Made by a program: the position numbers and the translations under genes
Assembly (NCBI GenBank): GCA_018398585.1
Contig: JAGTTD010000014.1
Location: 20,893,387-20,957,386 of the forward strand
Origin: Simmondsia chinensis
Taxonomy: Eukaryota; Streptophyta; Magnoliopsida; Caryophyllales; Simmondsiaceae
Reading direction: 5' to 3'
DNA length: 64,000 nt
The notes under the pieces: model-generated
What the model was told of the DNA's origin: nothing
The model's input: the letters and a program-made list of their open reading frames with translations, nothing else
Database searches by the model: none
Shown: positions 33,422 to 45,208 of the stretch, in pieces
Layout: each line of letters opens with the position of its first letter
How positions within the stretch are numbered: position 1 is the stretch's first letter

Positions 33422-33838
33422 CAATGATCCTTCCCCAAATTCACCTACAGAAGCCTTGTTACGGCTTCTTCTTCTTCAAACTGATGAGGTTTGGTGAAAC
33501 CACCCATGTCACCACGATCCAAACACTTCACTGGACCATTCAATCAGTAGAAGCGACGGGCGGTGTTTACAAAGGGCGCGGATGTAGTCAGTGCAAGCTG
33601 ATGACTCGCGCATACTAGGAGTTCCTTTTTTAAGACCAACAATTGCAACGATCTATCCCTAACACGATGAAATTTCAAAGATTACCTGGGCCTTTCAGCC
33701 GACGCTATAGACTCGTTAAATACATTGGTGTAGCGCGTGTGCGGCCCAAAACATCTAAGGGCATCACAGACTTGTTATTGCCTCAAACTTATGTGGCCTA
33801 GAAGGCCATTGTCCCTCTAAGAAGCTCGTAGTGAAGGG
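33422..33838 (-). rRNA. 18S rRNA pseudogene, 3' end (about 417 nt)
   Basis: The complement shows the 18S 3' terminus (CAATGATCCTTCC, with the normally invariant GCAGG changed) and conserved blocks CTTGTTACGGCTTCTTCTTC, CACTTCACTGGACCATTCAA, GCGACGGGCGGTG, ATGACTCGCGC, CAAAGATTACCTGGGCC, GTGCGGCCCAAAACATCTAA and CATCACAGACTTGTTATTGC. Matching stops near 33838. Changes throughout show a pseudogene. Together with 26S, ITS2, 5.8S and ITS1 this forms one collinear rDNA segment. Confidence 0.93.
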
Positions 33839-34059
33839 GTCTATTCATAATACTAGGTTGGTATTGTATATGTTTCTAATACTAGCCCAATATCTACTCG
33901 CACAAATACCAGCGGCCAAGAAAGGGACGGGCCAAAATGGGTGCCCTCGAGCTAGTTGGGTGGGAACCCAAAGATAGGTGCCTAGTCAAGGGGCGCTCAG
34001 CACCCCCGAACCCAACTTGTATCAAATTTAAAGCTTCATATGAAGGGGGGAGACCTTTC
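33839..34059 (+). mobile_element. Probable left part of a Tat-like LTR, interrupted by element C
   Basis: It lies between the 18S break and element C. After element C the interrupted sequence resumes at 39671 as an LTR end followed by a Tat-like primer site, so this stretch is inferred to be the first part of that LTR. The assignment rests on position only. Confidence 0.4.
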
Positions 34060-34501
34060 TGTTATGATCATGCTTCATAGGTTTATGTTGCTACTGATAT
34101 GTTCTGATCTGCTTTGCTAGGCTTGCGGTTAATTGCTCTAAAGTGAAGTGCTGCATTTTGATATTTTTGGTATGTTGGTTGTTAATCGTTTTTGGTGCCA
34201 AAGTCTTGTTGTATCTAGTTAAGTTGATTGATGGTCAAGGAAAGCTTAGATTGAGTCAATTGTGGTAGCTGTTGATAGATGTAAGTTCGTCAGATTGATT
34301 TTAGTTTAATGTATCTAGATTGAGTATAAGAAGCTATGTTTCAAGTGTAATACTCATTCAATGAAATACGAAATATCTTTTGACAACTTTTCTCTCTCTC
34401 ATCTAATTCTCTCCCTAATCTCTCATCTCCTTTCACTTCTTCTTTTATCTTAATCTCTTCTTCCACTAGGTTAACTTCAAGACTGATCTTGAAGCTTAAT
34501 A
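34060..34501 (+). repeat. 5' LTR of element C
   Basis: 442 bp, TGTTATGATCATGC to CTTAATA. It holds a TATA-like box in GAGTATAAGAAG (about 34322-34333) and a CTCTCTCATCTAATTC leader. Confidence 0.92.
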
Positions 34502-34503
34502 AT

Positions 34504-34516
34504 TGGCATCAGAGCC
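34504..34516 (+). other. Primer binding site of element C
   Basis: TGGCATCAGAGCC, one transition from the tRNA-iMet site, two bases after the LTR. Confidence 0.88.
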
Positions 34517-34586
34517 AAGTTGTGCTGCTGCCCATTCATTACTTCTTGGTTAATTTCAGCTAGCGAGGTGCAAGAGGCAGATATCA

Positions 34587-35755
34587 ATGGCTGGAGGTGT
34601 AACAACACGATCTGGTGCTGCAAATGCTGCTGCAAATGCTGCTGCAAATGTCACTTATGCTTCGGTTGTTGGTGCTAATGCTGCAGCAGGAGCTGAGTAC
34701 ATTACAGCAGCGCAATTGAAGAATTAAATGGATGAAATGTTCTCTTAAATGCAGCAATTACAATTAGAACAGAACAGAAAGTTTGCTGATCGATTGATTT
34801 AGTAAGCTCAATGTCTTAAGGATAAGTTCGTTGGACTACAGGATCAGCTCAATAGGCAGAATGTGTCCTCCGGTGCTGGAATTCTGTTACCTGCCAGTCA
34901 ACAGGTTCGACCTCAAGGTGTAGTGCAACCTCAAGCAGCTACTGTGGCACTTGGTTAGTAGGATTATCCTCTTGATCCCGTACAAGCTTGATTTGCAAGT
35001 ATGACCTTGGGACAGAATGATCGTCCATCAGATCAGTCGCAACATCAAAATTCTGGAAGTAATGATGCTTCATCCGACAGTATGAGTAGTGGTTTCAGGC
35101 AGCCAAAGATTCCAATTGAGCCTTTCGATAGAAAACAGCCACAATCGCGGATCCGAAGATGTGATCGATACTTTCGTTTCTATCACATTGAAGAAGCTGA
35201 TAAGGTTGAATTAACGGTTGTTTATCTCCATGGAGATCATGAGGTATAGTTTTCCAGTCTTTTGATGAGTAATCCTTCTTTGTATTGGGCTGAATTCGTG
35301 GAAGAACTTTGTGAATGTTCTGGAGATGAGGACTCAAGTGACATAGTTGGTAACTTCAACAAAGTAGTGCAAATCACATCTGTGAAAGAATACATGACGA
35401 GATTTGAGAACCTTAGAGCCAGTATAATTGCAGCTTATCCTCAGGCAACTGAATCATACTATGTATCTAGCTTCATAAGTGGCTTAAGGCCAAAAAAAAA
35501 AACCATGTCACGGCAATTGGCTTAAGAACCTTAACCAAAGCCCAATGCAAAGGCTGAACTATTTGAAGCTACTGTTCTTGCATCAAATGATGGGCTTAGG
35601 TACAGAGGTGGATGCTCTAATCAGCAATAGGAGGGATTTGTTAGATCTAAACCTTCTTGTTCTGTTGAGAAGAAGGCTTAATGACTATGTTTCAAATGTA
35701 ATCAGCCTTATTCTTTTGGAGACAAATGTAATCCCAAGTGCGTCATGATAGCAAG
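34587..35755 (+). pseudogene. Element C gag
   Basis: It starts at ATG 34587 (MAGGVTTRSGAANAAA). Capsid blocks: GFRQPKIPIEPFDRKQPQSRI, RYFRFYHIEEADKVEL, WAEFVEELCECSGDEDSSDI and YYVSSFISGLRPK. A decayed knuckle lies near 35700. At least eight in-frame stops are seen, several at positions where relatives have Gln or Trp codons. One frame change lies near 35500, next to a run of ten A. Confidence 0.83.
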
Positions 35756-36250
35756 AGGAGTTGATGCTGATGATCAATTTGAAGAAGATGAAGCAGAGGC
35801 TGAGTTGGACAGTTCTAATCATGAACATCAAGAGGAGCTTCTTGAAGATGAGGTTGAGATATCTATGAAAGCCTTGATAGGAAATGGGGCTCATAACACC
35901 ATTAGGATCAAAGGACAAGTTGGCAAGAAGTCAATTGTCATTCTAATTGATGGTGGCAGCACTCACTGCTTCATTGATCCAAAGGTGGTGAGAAAGGTTG
36001 GGTAGGATATGATCAAGACACAGTCATTAGCTGTGACAGTGGCGGATGGAAATTCCATTCTTACTTAGACCAAATGCCATGGATTCTAATGGATTATGCA
36101 AGATCACAAGTTTGAGTATGACTTCAGGATCTTGCCATTAGGAGGTTGTGATATGGTTCTTAGAGTAGATTGGATGACATCTTTCAGTCCAGTGTCTTTG
36201 ATTTTGCCAAAGTTGATAGTAACTTTTGAAAGCTAAGGATCTACTGTAAC
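35745..36250 (+). pseudogene. Element C protease
   Basis: An acidic linker, then TIRIKGQVGKKSIVILIDGGSTHCFIDPK. The active site reads D-G-G instead of the usual D-S-G, which probably abolishes activity. After stops come VTVADGNSIL and [16 protein letters not shown]. Confidence 0.83.
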
Positions 36251-36251
36251 A

Positions 36252-37137
36252 TTGCAAGACATGGCTGAACAAGCTCAATTGCAGTTGTTGAAGGGCAAGA
36301 GCTTAGAAGGTGGATTCAGGAAGGGTGCTTATCAATGGGTTAGACAATTATTTGCAATCTCACATACTGAATTGGGAGAGCCATCTCATCCTATGGTGCA
36401 AGCATTGATTGGTGAGTTTGGGGATCTATTTAAGCAGTCGAAGGCTATACCTCCCAAGAGGAACTTGGATCATGGAATTCCTCTCAAGCCTAACTCAGAA
36501 CCAGTGAATTCAAGGCCCTATAAGTACCCTCATTCTCAGAAGATAGAGATTGAGAAGCAAGTGGATGACTTACTCAAGGCTTGCTTCATTCGACAAAGCC
36601 ACAGCCCTTTTGCTCTTCCTGTGATATTGGTTAAGAAGAAAGATGGCTGGGCCAGAATGTGCATTGGCTATGGGTAGCTTAATTCCCTTACAGTCAAGGA
36701 TAAATTTCCAATTCCTGTAATTGATGACTTGTTGGATGAGTTACATGATGCATGCTTATTTTCCAAACTTGATTTGAGGCAAGGTTATCATCAAATCGGG
36801 GTGATGGAGCAAGTTGTTTACAAGACTGCCCTTAGAACTCATCATGGGCATTATGCCTTTTAGCTTAACCAATGCTCCAGCTACTTTTCAGTTAGTGATG
36901 AATGATGTCTTCCAGCTATTCCTGAGGAGATTTTTGTTGGTATTCTTTGATGATATCTTGATTAACAGTCCTACCATGGAAGAGCACTTGAAGAATTTGA
37001 GGGAAGTGTTCTCGGTGATGCACATTCAAAAGTTGTTTGCCAAATTGACTAAGTGCTTTTTTGCTCGGACTCAACTTAAGTACTTAGGTCATGTGATCTC
37101 TCATAGAGGGGTTTGTACTGATCCTTCCAAAGTTTAG
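36252..37137 (+). pseudogene. Element C reverse transcriptase
   Basis: Frame at 36252-36677: [46 protein letters not shown] (family CIDYR, then a stop). A frame change follows. From 36814: [20 protein letters not shown], catalytic LVFFDDILINSP and YLGHVISHRGVCTDPSKV. The catalytic FFDD is kept; the enzyme is otherwise broken by the stop near 36676 and the frame change. Confidence 0.85.
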
Positions 37138-38496
37138 CCAGTGAAATAATGGCCGATTCCTATTACATTGAATCAGTTGCGAGGATTCTTAGGATTAACT
37201 TATTACTACGGGAAATTTGTAGCTGGTTATTGAGCAATTGCCAAGCCTCTAACTGATATATTGAAGAAGGATGCATTCAAGTAGTCTAAGAAGGCTCATG
37301 AGGCATTTAAAGCCTTGAAAGCAGCTATGTGTGCAACACCTGTTTTGGTAATGCCAGATTTTGAAGAGGAGTTTGTTTTAGAAACAGATGCTTGCAGGAG
37401 TGGCATTGGAGCTGTATTGTCTAGGATAGGAAGCCTAATAGCCTACCTTAGCTAAGCCTTAAGTCCTAAGCACCAAGAGTTGTCCACAAATGAGAACGAG
37501 TATCTTGTAATCCTTCTAGCAGTTGATAAGTGGAAACACTACTTGGATGGCCATCGATTTATCATTAGGATAGACCCTCAAAGCTTGAAGTACCTGCTTG
37601 AGCAGAGGATTGTTACAAGAATTAAGAAGAATGGCTTGATGAAGATGTTAGGACTTGATTATGCTATTGAGTATAAGAAGGGGAAAGAGAACCAAGCAGC
37701 TGATGCTTTATTTCAAAGATTGGAAGAAGCTGAGCAAGGTTATTGTGGAACTGTATTAGTGAATCTTCCAGCTTGGATTGAGAACGTATACAAGTCCTAT
37801 GAGAATGAAAATTTTGTACAAGAGTGTATAATTGCTTTTAGCATCAACAGACCTAGTAACATTTCTCCTGAGGCAGAAGTATCTGTTGTCAAGGGAATGA
37901 TCAAGCTGAAGGGGAAATTGTATATTGGATCCTCTACTAATCTGAGACAACAAATCACCAGTGCTTCGCATGATTCAGCTTGGGGAGGCCACTCATGTAT
38001 CGATGGTACTTATCAAAGGCTCAAGGCGCACTTCAGTTGGACTGGTATGAAGAACGAAGTGAAGGAATTTGTGAAAGCCAGTGAGGCTTGTCAGCAAACC
38101 AAGACTGCTGATCACATGTATCAGGGACTTCTCCAACCTCTACCTATCCCGAATGGTGCTTGGCAGAACATAAGCACGTATTTTATTGAAGGCTTGCCAA
38201 AATCAGAGGCCAAGGAAGTTATTTGGGTAGTGGTGGATCGCTTTAACAAGTTCAGTCAATTTGTTGCACTAGCCAGACCTCTGACAGCAGAGAAGCTTGC
38301 AATGGTGTTCCTTGATAACATCTATAAGCTTCATGGATTACCACAATCCATTGTATTCGATCGGGACAAACTCTTCACCAGTCATTTCTGGAGTGAATTG
38401 TTCATTGTCATAGGCACAACTTTGGCTTTGAGTTCTTCCTGCCATCCACAGACTGATGGCCAAACAGAAAGAGTTAATCAGTGTATAAAACACTAA
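37138..38496 (+). pseudogene. Element C RNase H and integrase
   Basis: Connection and early RNase H at 37138-37479 carry stops (GFLGLTYYYGKFVAGY, PVLVMPDFEEEFVLETDA). The 338-codon frame from 37480 reads NENEYLVILLAVDKWKHYL, RFIIRIDPQSLKYLLEQ and NQAADALFQ. Integrase follows: H-H-C-C finger (EACQQTK), LPIPNGAWQNISTYFIEGLP (first Asp changed to Tyr at STYF; relatives have SMDF), DRDKLFTSHFW and SSCHPQTDGQTERVNQ. The frame stops just after this motif. Confidence 0.86.
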
Positions 38497-38499
38497 CTT

Positions 38500-39180
38500 T
38501 GGAGCACAGTATTCAGTCATCCTAAGGTTTGGGGAAGTTGGTTATCTTTAGCTAGTACTAGCATAGTACAAACAGTCATGCTTCAATTGGCACCACACAA
38601 TTCAAGGCTTTATATGGTTATGATCCTCCTTCACCCTTGATGTTGCGAAAGCTGGTGACCTCAGTTCTAGAAGCGGCTGATTTGATGCAACAAAGAAGAC
38701 AAATGGTGCAACTTTTGAAGGATAATCTTCATCAAGCTCAAGCAAGGATTCAGATAAGAAGCATGTGGACAAAGCTTATGAAATAGGAGATACAGTTTAT
38801 TTGAAGCTTCAGCCGTATAGACAAGCTTCAATGGCTTTGAGAAGGAATGTTATGCTATGTGCTGGATACTTTGGTCCATACAAGATCATTGAGAAGATTG
38901 GGAAAGTAGCTTATAGGTTGGAATTGCCTCCTAACTCTTACATTCACACTGTATTTTATGTGTCCCTTTTGAATAAATAGGTGAAGAAAGGCCAAGATAG
39001 TTCAGCTCAGCCCCCAGAAGTTGGTTCTAATGGTGCTTTGCTATTGAACCGTGCTGCCATCTTGGATTTTGGATTGCAAAATGTTAAGGGTAGGTCAGTA
39101 AAGGAGATTCTGGTGCAATGGCCTATTTAACAGATGGATGCTTCTTGAGAGGAGTTGCAATTCATGAAAATCCAATTCTC
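38500..39180 (+). pseudogene. Element C integrase C-terminus
   Basis: The frame at 38765-38980 reads AYEIGDTVYLKLQPYRQ, GYFGPYKIIEKIGKVAYRLELPPN and HTVFYVSLLNK. Stops then separate VKEILVQWPI and ELQFMKIQF, the chromodomain-like tail. The element's polypurine tract lies 30 bp on. Confidence 0.78.
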
Positions 39181-39224
39181 ATCCCTTCATTCTTGAGATA
39201 AGAACATTTTCAAGGAGAGGGGAC

Positions 39225-39670
39225 TGTTATTATCATGCTTCATGGCTCTATGTTACTGCTGATATGTTCTTATCTGCTTTGCTAGGCTTGCGGTTATTTG
39301 CTCTTAAGTGAAGTGCTGTGTTTTGATGTATATTTTTGGTATGTTGGTGGTTAGTTTCTTATGGTACCAAAGTCTCATTGTATCTAGTTAAGTCGATTGA
39401 TGGTCAAGGGAAGATTTGATTGAGTCAATTGTGGCGGCTGCGGATTGATGTAAGTCGGTTAGATTGTTCTTAGTCCAATATATCTAGATTGTGTATAAGT
39501 AGCTATGTTTCAAGTGTAATCTTCATTCAATAAAACACAAAATATCTTTTGATATATTTTCTCTCTCTCATCTAATTCTCTCTCTAATCTCTCATCTTCT
39601 TCCACTTCTTCTCTCATCTCAATCTCTTCTTCCACTAGGTTAACTTCAAGATTGATCTTGAAGCTTAACA
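39225..39670 (+). repeat. 3' LTR of element C
   Basis: 446 bp, TGTTATTATCATGC to CTTAACA, flanked on the right by CTTTC. Confidence 0.92.
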
Positions 39671-41089
39671 CTTTCATTCTATCATCCTCTTGGAACCCCT
39701 TAGACCACTCTTTGCCTCATTCTCCCTCTCATTCTCACCCTCATTCACTCTCTCTCTCTCTCTCACTCACTCCCCCTCACTCTCTCGATTGCAAGTCACA
39801 TCTAAGCCAAAAAAATATCAAGGTGGGTGTGCAACTAGAGCTTGAGTTTAGCTCATCCTTAGGAACCCCATCTCATGCCGAACTCCAATATGATGAATAA
39901 GCACACTGACCAAATTTGTCGTAAACATTTTGGTGCCATTTGCGGGAAGGATCACAAGCTCATGGCTAGCTTGATGTTTCATATAAAACTCAAGCATTTC
40001 AAGTATCAAGTAGGCTAATTTTCAATATTGTTTTTGGATTTCACTATAATAGGAATAAGCCTACCCAAGCAAAGTTCATAAAAAAAGGCTTGATTGAATA
40101 AGGTCAAGTATGGTTTCACCTTTTATGCCCCTTTTGCATTTTTTCTTTGGGGAAACAAAATCCGAAATATCATAGTAGGCACTTGGAACTCTTTAAGAGC
40201 TTCATTCTGATATAAAATTCGATCCGTAACTTTTCAAGGATTGAAAGTTATGCCCGTTTTAATCTGTAAGGTAAGTTATATGCCTTATCTGCGTTTAACA
40301 TGCCTAGATTACTTTTCTTGTATTTTCTTCCTACAAAAGTTCAAAAGCATCCCATGATGCCTAGAGCTCCTCAAGACCTTTGTTTCAATATAAAATTCGA
40401 AATGTAGCTCTTCACTGATTTGAAGTTACGGCCATTTTAAGTTGTAATGTAAGTTATATGCCTTACCCAAGTCTAGCATGCCGAGATCACTTAGCATGCC
40501 TTACCCCGCTACCCCCGAAAGGTGCCAAGAGGAGGCGAGATACTTTCAGGGATAGGAGTGCCATCAACGGACTCGAAACACAGGAAACTGTATGTAGCCT
40601 AAGGCATTATGCCCTTGGAGCACAATTAGAGATGGACATGAGCCTATAGTTCAAGGCACAAGCCGCGAGCCCGCTTATAAAAAATTACCCCTTCGCAACT
40701 CACGCGCCCGCAATCTCAACAGAGCACTACGAGGAGAGCAAGATGCCTAAAATTCGCACACAGGCTTTTGCCCACAACTTGCACGCCCCGCTTTCTGACT
40801 CCCATCCTGAATCCAACTAGGCATCCCGACACCACATGGCAGACAAGGGTGCCCTGAAGTGATCCACCCCGCCACTCCACAAAGAGGCCTGGTCCACCAC
40901 ACCGTGTCGCGACATTCATAGGAGCTTAACAGCGAGGCTGAGTCATCATCGTAGGCACAGACCGCAGCTCATCATGCCTCGTGTTCTTGCTCCACTCTTG
41001 AGTCCCACTAGGACATCCCAACAATAGGAGGTGGACAGGGCCGCCTTATAAAGCAGCAGACCATTGGGCTATACACATGAAGCAAGCTT
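39671..41089 (+). mobile_element. Tat-like LTR end, primer site, leader and GC-rich tail
   Basis: 39671-39925 is the end of an LTR whose start should lie before element C. The decayed primer site TGGTGCCATTTGCGGGAA is at 39931-39948. A leader follows that matches the 5.0-5.3 kb copy, with two units of the ~175-bp leader repeat at about 40110-40470. From 40470 to 41089 the DNA is GC-richer and unassigned; no gag or pol was found. A (CT)n stretch lies at 39745-39790. Confidence 0.5.
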
Positions 41090-42297
41090 CCTAGATCCTA
41101 CTGCTAACCATTTTACCTCAAATGTTTATCGTTTTTGCTCTTTTTCATTCCTACTGCTATTTTCTTGCAAAAACACTCATTTTATACTAATTCTTGCTAT
41201 GCTTTATCATCAACATCTACAAGTGAATGTAAGATATATCATACAAAAGCAAAAAATGGGCTAAACACATCATAAGTACAAGGTAAAGCAAGGAAAAAAC
41301 AACATGTGCAAGTTGTTACAAATTGCAAAAATTGGTGGCCAAATGAACAAATCAAATGCAAGGAATTTGGGCTGCAAAAAGCTGAAAGAAGATGAGAAAA
41401 ATAAGTTAAAATGGCAACTTGTTACCATGGGCTACAACGAGCGGCATCTTTAGCAAATGAGGATGAACTTGTGTTACTTTTTTATTTCATGACTTTCCAT
41501 CCTGAAATACTATAGATAGGGATGTTTGGAAAGTCTTTTAGCATCAATTCACTTAGTAAAAACCAAGTACAAATTATAGAAAGCTTAGGGAAACCGTGAG
41601 TAGGAGAACGGAGTGAAGGAAGAAAGTTCGGCTTGTAATTTTGCATTTTTATGGGTTTCTAATTTTGTCTTTCCAAGCTACAATGTAACCTAAGTTGTAT
41701 GTTTGAGTGTTTGTCATTGTTCTTCATGAGTTTTGAGTTCTTGATCACCATTTAAAGCCTATAATAATTTATAATGAGTCCAAGAGGTGATTTATGATGA
41801 ATTCCAAAGTGATAAACACCACAAATTGAGCGAATACTTGATATAGATTAATGCAATTTGTGTGGTCTTAAGTGAAAACCATGGATCTTCAAAACTCTTT
41901 TCTTATTTAAATAATTGCAAGATATTGATGAGTTAATATGTAAAAGAGCATACTAGATGTTGCTCAAGCGAGAATATTTAGTCAATTAAGGTTTTTGCCA
42001 GCAACATATAATTACAACTTGAATATCAAGAATAGAAAGGCGTATTGTGGCAACTAGGTGAAATCATAAGAATCATCTAAAATCAGAATACTTTTCATAA
42101 AAATTAGTAACCATTTTTGCTCTTTTTCATTTTATTTGGTTTCATATAAAAAACTTCAAATTTCGGTCTTTTAAATAGTGCTGCAACTACTAATTTTGGT
42201 AGTCATTCAATAAAAATTCTCGTGGGCCGATACTCTACTCATTTCTATATTACTTGTTATGACTCAGTGCACTTACTATGCAAAACACCAAGCATCA
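41090..42297 (+). repeat. 5' LTR of the Athila-like element
   Basis: From CTAACCATTTTAC (41104) it aligns by eye with 62867-64000 at high similarity. Shared phrases include TTCTTGCTA.(G/A)CTTTATCATCA, GGCAACTTGTTACCATGGGC and CCATGGATCTTCAAAACTC. The first ~45 bp of the LTR seen at 62818 are unrecognisable or lost here. It ends at GCATCA just before the primer site. Confidence 0.8.
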
Positions 42298-42303
42298 AGT
42301 ATT

Positions 42304-42321
42304 TGTCACCGTTGCTGTGGT
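42304..42321 (+). other. Primer binding site of the Athila-like element
   Basis: TGTCACCGTTGCTGTGGT aligns to the Athila site TGGCGCCGTTGCCGGGGA. The differences are mostly at CG or CNG positions, fitting methylation decay of a tRNA-Asp primer site. Confidence 0.65.
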
Positions 42322-43073
42322 TTGTTCTTATATGAGTGATATTGATGCCAACCAGTTTTAGCACTAATTTGAAGTTGTTTTGTTAAAATTTGTAAATTTT
42401 GTTTAAGTTTGAATTAGAAAATATCTTTTCTTTCATTTATTCCACTCACTTGATTTTTTTTTGTGAAGTTATTTTTACTTTAAAAATTCACATAGCAACC
42501 CCCTCTTAAAATTTTGTTTTTGTCAAGTTCTGCTAAATCTATGTTATTTTAGGCATTTTTCTTGTATTTTTACTTTATTTTTGTCTTTCTTTTACTTATA
42601 AGTTCACTTTGTTAAAATTTTGAAAGTTAAAATTGTTATTTTTAAGATTTTCAAAACATTAGTGTACTACCTCCCTTTTAAATTTTGGTTTTTGTTAAGT
42701 TTTTGTGCTACATAGTTGTCTTTTTAAGTTTTTCTTATTAGCTTTATCTTTCTTTTACCTTTTTAATATACCTCAAGAAGTTTCTAAAAGTTGAGCCTAT
42801 ATTTTTAAAGCTTTTCAAAATATTAGTATTACTATCCTGCACCACCCCCCCCCCCCCCCCCTCCCTTACCCTCCCCCCCCCAGGTTTAGTTAAACTTTGT
42901 ATTATATTATAGTATTTTGGCTCTTTTTCGTTATTGTTATAATTCTTTTTACTTTTAAGTTTCTGCTTCTTACTTTGTACGCATAATCAAAATGAAAACG
43001 AAGTAATCCAATTGGATCTTGAAATAAAAAAAAAACACTTCGACAAATCAAAAAAACCAAACAAATTGAAACA
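42322..43073 (+). other. Athila leader, AT-rich, with a 17-C run
   Basis: Untranslated leader between primer site and gag, with diverged internal repeats (AAAATTTTG.TTTTTGT(C/T)AAGTT near 42507 and 42680). A run of 17 C (42845-42861) followed by further C-rich sequence stands out in the AT-rich context. No coding sequence is seen. Confidence 0.6.
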
Positions 43074-43840
43074 ATGGCTAATGAAAATGATGACAATGAA
43101 AAGGCTTTAAAGGGCTATCCCAACTACTGGTGGATGCACTTCTAGCATCCGACATCCACCAGTACAAGCGAACAATTTTGAATTAAAACCCGCGATGATA
43201 CAAATGGTCCATCAAATTGTTCAGTTTGGCAGCCTACCTAGTGAGGACCCGAATTTTCATATCACTAATTTTCTTAAGATATGTGGCACATTTAAGCATA
43301 ATAGCATCAGTGATGACGCCATTCGCTTAAGACTATTCCCGTTCACACTAAGAGACAAGGCCAAGGCATTGGTTAATGCCACTGCCGCCAGGTACCATCA
43401 CCACGTGGGATAATTACAAAATTTTTTTGCTAAATATTTTCCACGAACCAAATCATCCAAAATGAGGAATGACATTACCTCTTTTACACAATACAATATG
43501 GAATCATTGTATGACCCATAGGAACGCTGTAAAAAGTTTTTAAGAAGGTGTCCACACCATGGTTTACCAGTTTGGATGCAAGTCCAAACTTTTTACAATG
43601 GTTTGGCACCTAATACCCAAATAATGGTAGACACCACTGCTGGTAGAGCCATAAACAGCAAGACACCAAACGAAGCTTACAAGTTACTATAGGTAATGGC
43701 TAGCAACAACTATGTAAGAACAGCGGAGTGAATAATGCAAATGAAACTTGTAGGTATTCACAAAGTAGACACATTAACCACATTGTCCACTTAAATCTTG
43801 ATGATTAGAAATAGGTAGGGAACATAGGTGTTAATGCCAT
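43074..43840 (+). pseudogene. Athila-like gag
   Basis: From ATG 43074, with stops, the frames read NNFELKPAMIQMVHQIVQFG, LPSEDPNFHITNFLKICGTF, SISDDAIRLRLFPFTLRDKA, RNDITSFTQYNMESLYDP and CPHHGLPVWMQVQTFYNGL. These are hallmark Athila capsid motifs, in order. Stops fall after WWMHF, HHHVG and YDP, among others. Gag would form the particle that carries the element RNA. Confidence 0.85.
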
Positions 43841-44248
43841 AAAATCTCCTATGCTAACATCCGAGTTTTGTGCAGGAAATCATGGGAGTATGGTAAGTCA
43901 GGCAGGGAACCCCTTTGCTAAATCCTCTTCAAATCATGAGCAACACAACTTTTTGTTTCATGTTTTCAAAAATCACAATACGATTCCTACTCTAACACTT
44001 ATAATCTTGGGTGGAGAAACAACCCAAAATTTTAATGGAGTAATATAAGGATTCAAAAATAGCCCATTCACCCACAAGCAAAAAAGAAAATTGATCTTGA
44101 AGATATGTTCAGTAAGTTTACGCAAGAAACTAGAAGTTTCATGTAACAAACACAAACAAATTTTCGAAATCAAGAAGCTTCTATTAGAAACCTTGAGACC
44201 TCAATCCATCAAATTTCAAACCAACCCTCTGAAAGGTCTCAACGTTCC

Positions 44249-44650
44249 TTGCCTATTGACATAATTACTAACCCAGGAGAGCATGCCCAAGCAATTGAAT
44301 TAAGAAGTGGGAAAACTCTAACTGAATCCACTCAGGCAACCAAGACCGCACAAAACGAACAACCTCTAATCGGCCTGTCCACAAACACAAACCAAGAGAT
44401 TGAGAATGAAGAAGGGGGAAAAAACACAAACAAAGATGAACCAAAATTGGCTGAACCTCAACCCTACAAACCAAAGGTCGCATTCCCTCAACTTTTGAAA
44501 AAGATAGAAGCGGACGAACAATTTCCTAAATTTTTGGAAGTTTTCAAAAAATTACATATTATTGTACCTTTTGCTAATATGTTAGGACATATGCCCAGGT
44601 ATACATAATTTATGAAGGAAATCCTATCTAACAAAAGGAAGTTAGCAGAA
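44249..44650 (+). pseudogene. Athila-like gag-protease linker
   Basis: A 119-codon frame: NPGEHAQAIELRSGKTL (family NP.E...AI.LRSGK.L), an acidic linker, and VAFPQLLKKIEADEQFPKFL and FKKLHIIVPFANMLGHMPRY. This is the conserved approach to protease in Athila polyproteins. It continues past a stop as FMKEILSNKRKL. Confidence 0.8.
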
Positions 44651-45208
44651 TTCTAAATAGTGGCACTAACTGATAAATTTTTATGTGATTTTGCTGTAAG
44701 CATTAATTTAATGCCTCTCTTTGTGTTCGGCAAGCTTGGCCTAGGAGCTGTGAAGCCAACTACAGTATCTCTCCAACTTAAGGACATATTGATCAAGTAT
44801 CCAAGAGGTGTGATTGAAGATTTCTCAGTGAAGGTTGTCAAATTCATCTTTTGGGCTAATTTCATAGTACTCGATATAGAAAAGGATCACGAGATACCTC
44901 TTATTCTTGGACGACCCTTCCTTGCTACAGGAAGGACCTGATCAATGTACAACAATGGAAAGTTATTTTAAGAGTGCAAGATGAATAGGTAACCTTCAAC
45001 GTTTTTAATGCTATTAAATTCCCCACTAACATGGATTCTTGTTTTGAGGATGATATTATAGACAGTTTGGTAGCTGAGAAGTTCAGGGACACATTCCCTA
45101 ACTGACCAGTTGAAGCGTGTCTAACAAGGTCAAGAACCTTCAATTCACACCATGAAGCAGAAGTAGAGGACATACAAGCGATTGAAACTCAGTAGAGAAT
45201 AAGGGAAG
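44651..45208 (+). pseudogene. Athila-like protease region
   Basis: The frame at 44660-44941 reads SINLMPLFVFGKLGLGAVKP (family SINLMPLS.F.KLGLG..KPT), LIKYPRGVIEDFSVKV, FIVLDIEKDHEIPLILGRPF and LATGRT. The D-x-G segment upstream is decayed (CDFAVSINL, where relatives have DLGASINL). The rest to 45208 carries many stops. Confidence 0.78.

Larger units (their letters stand above)
34060..39670 (+). mobile_element. Ty3/gypsy element C, complete but decayed
   Basis: LTRs 34060-34501 and 39225-39670, primer site 34504-34516, polypurine tract 39212-39224 (AAGGAGAGGGGAC) and a perfect 5-bp target duplication CTTTC (34055-34059, 39671-39675). Gag, protease, RT, RNase H and integrase are all present in order, cut by many stops and some frame changes. 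Same broad lineage as elements D and E by protein similarity. Confidence 0.93.

Noticed and set aside
33025..33618. Open frames over 5.8S, ITS1 and 18S
   Set aside because: Chance frames in rDNA pseudogenes.
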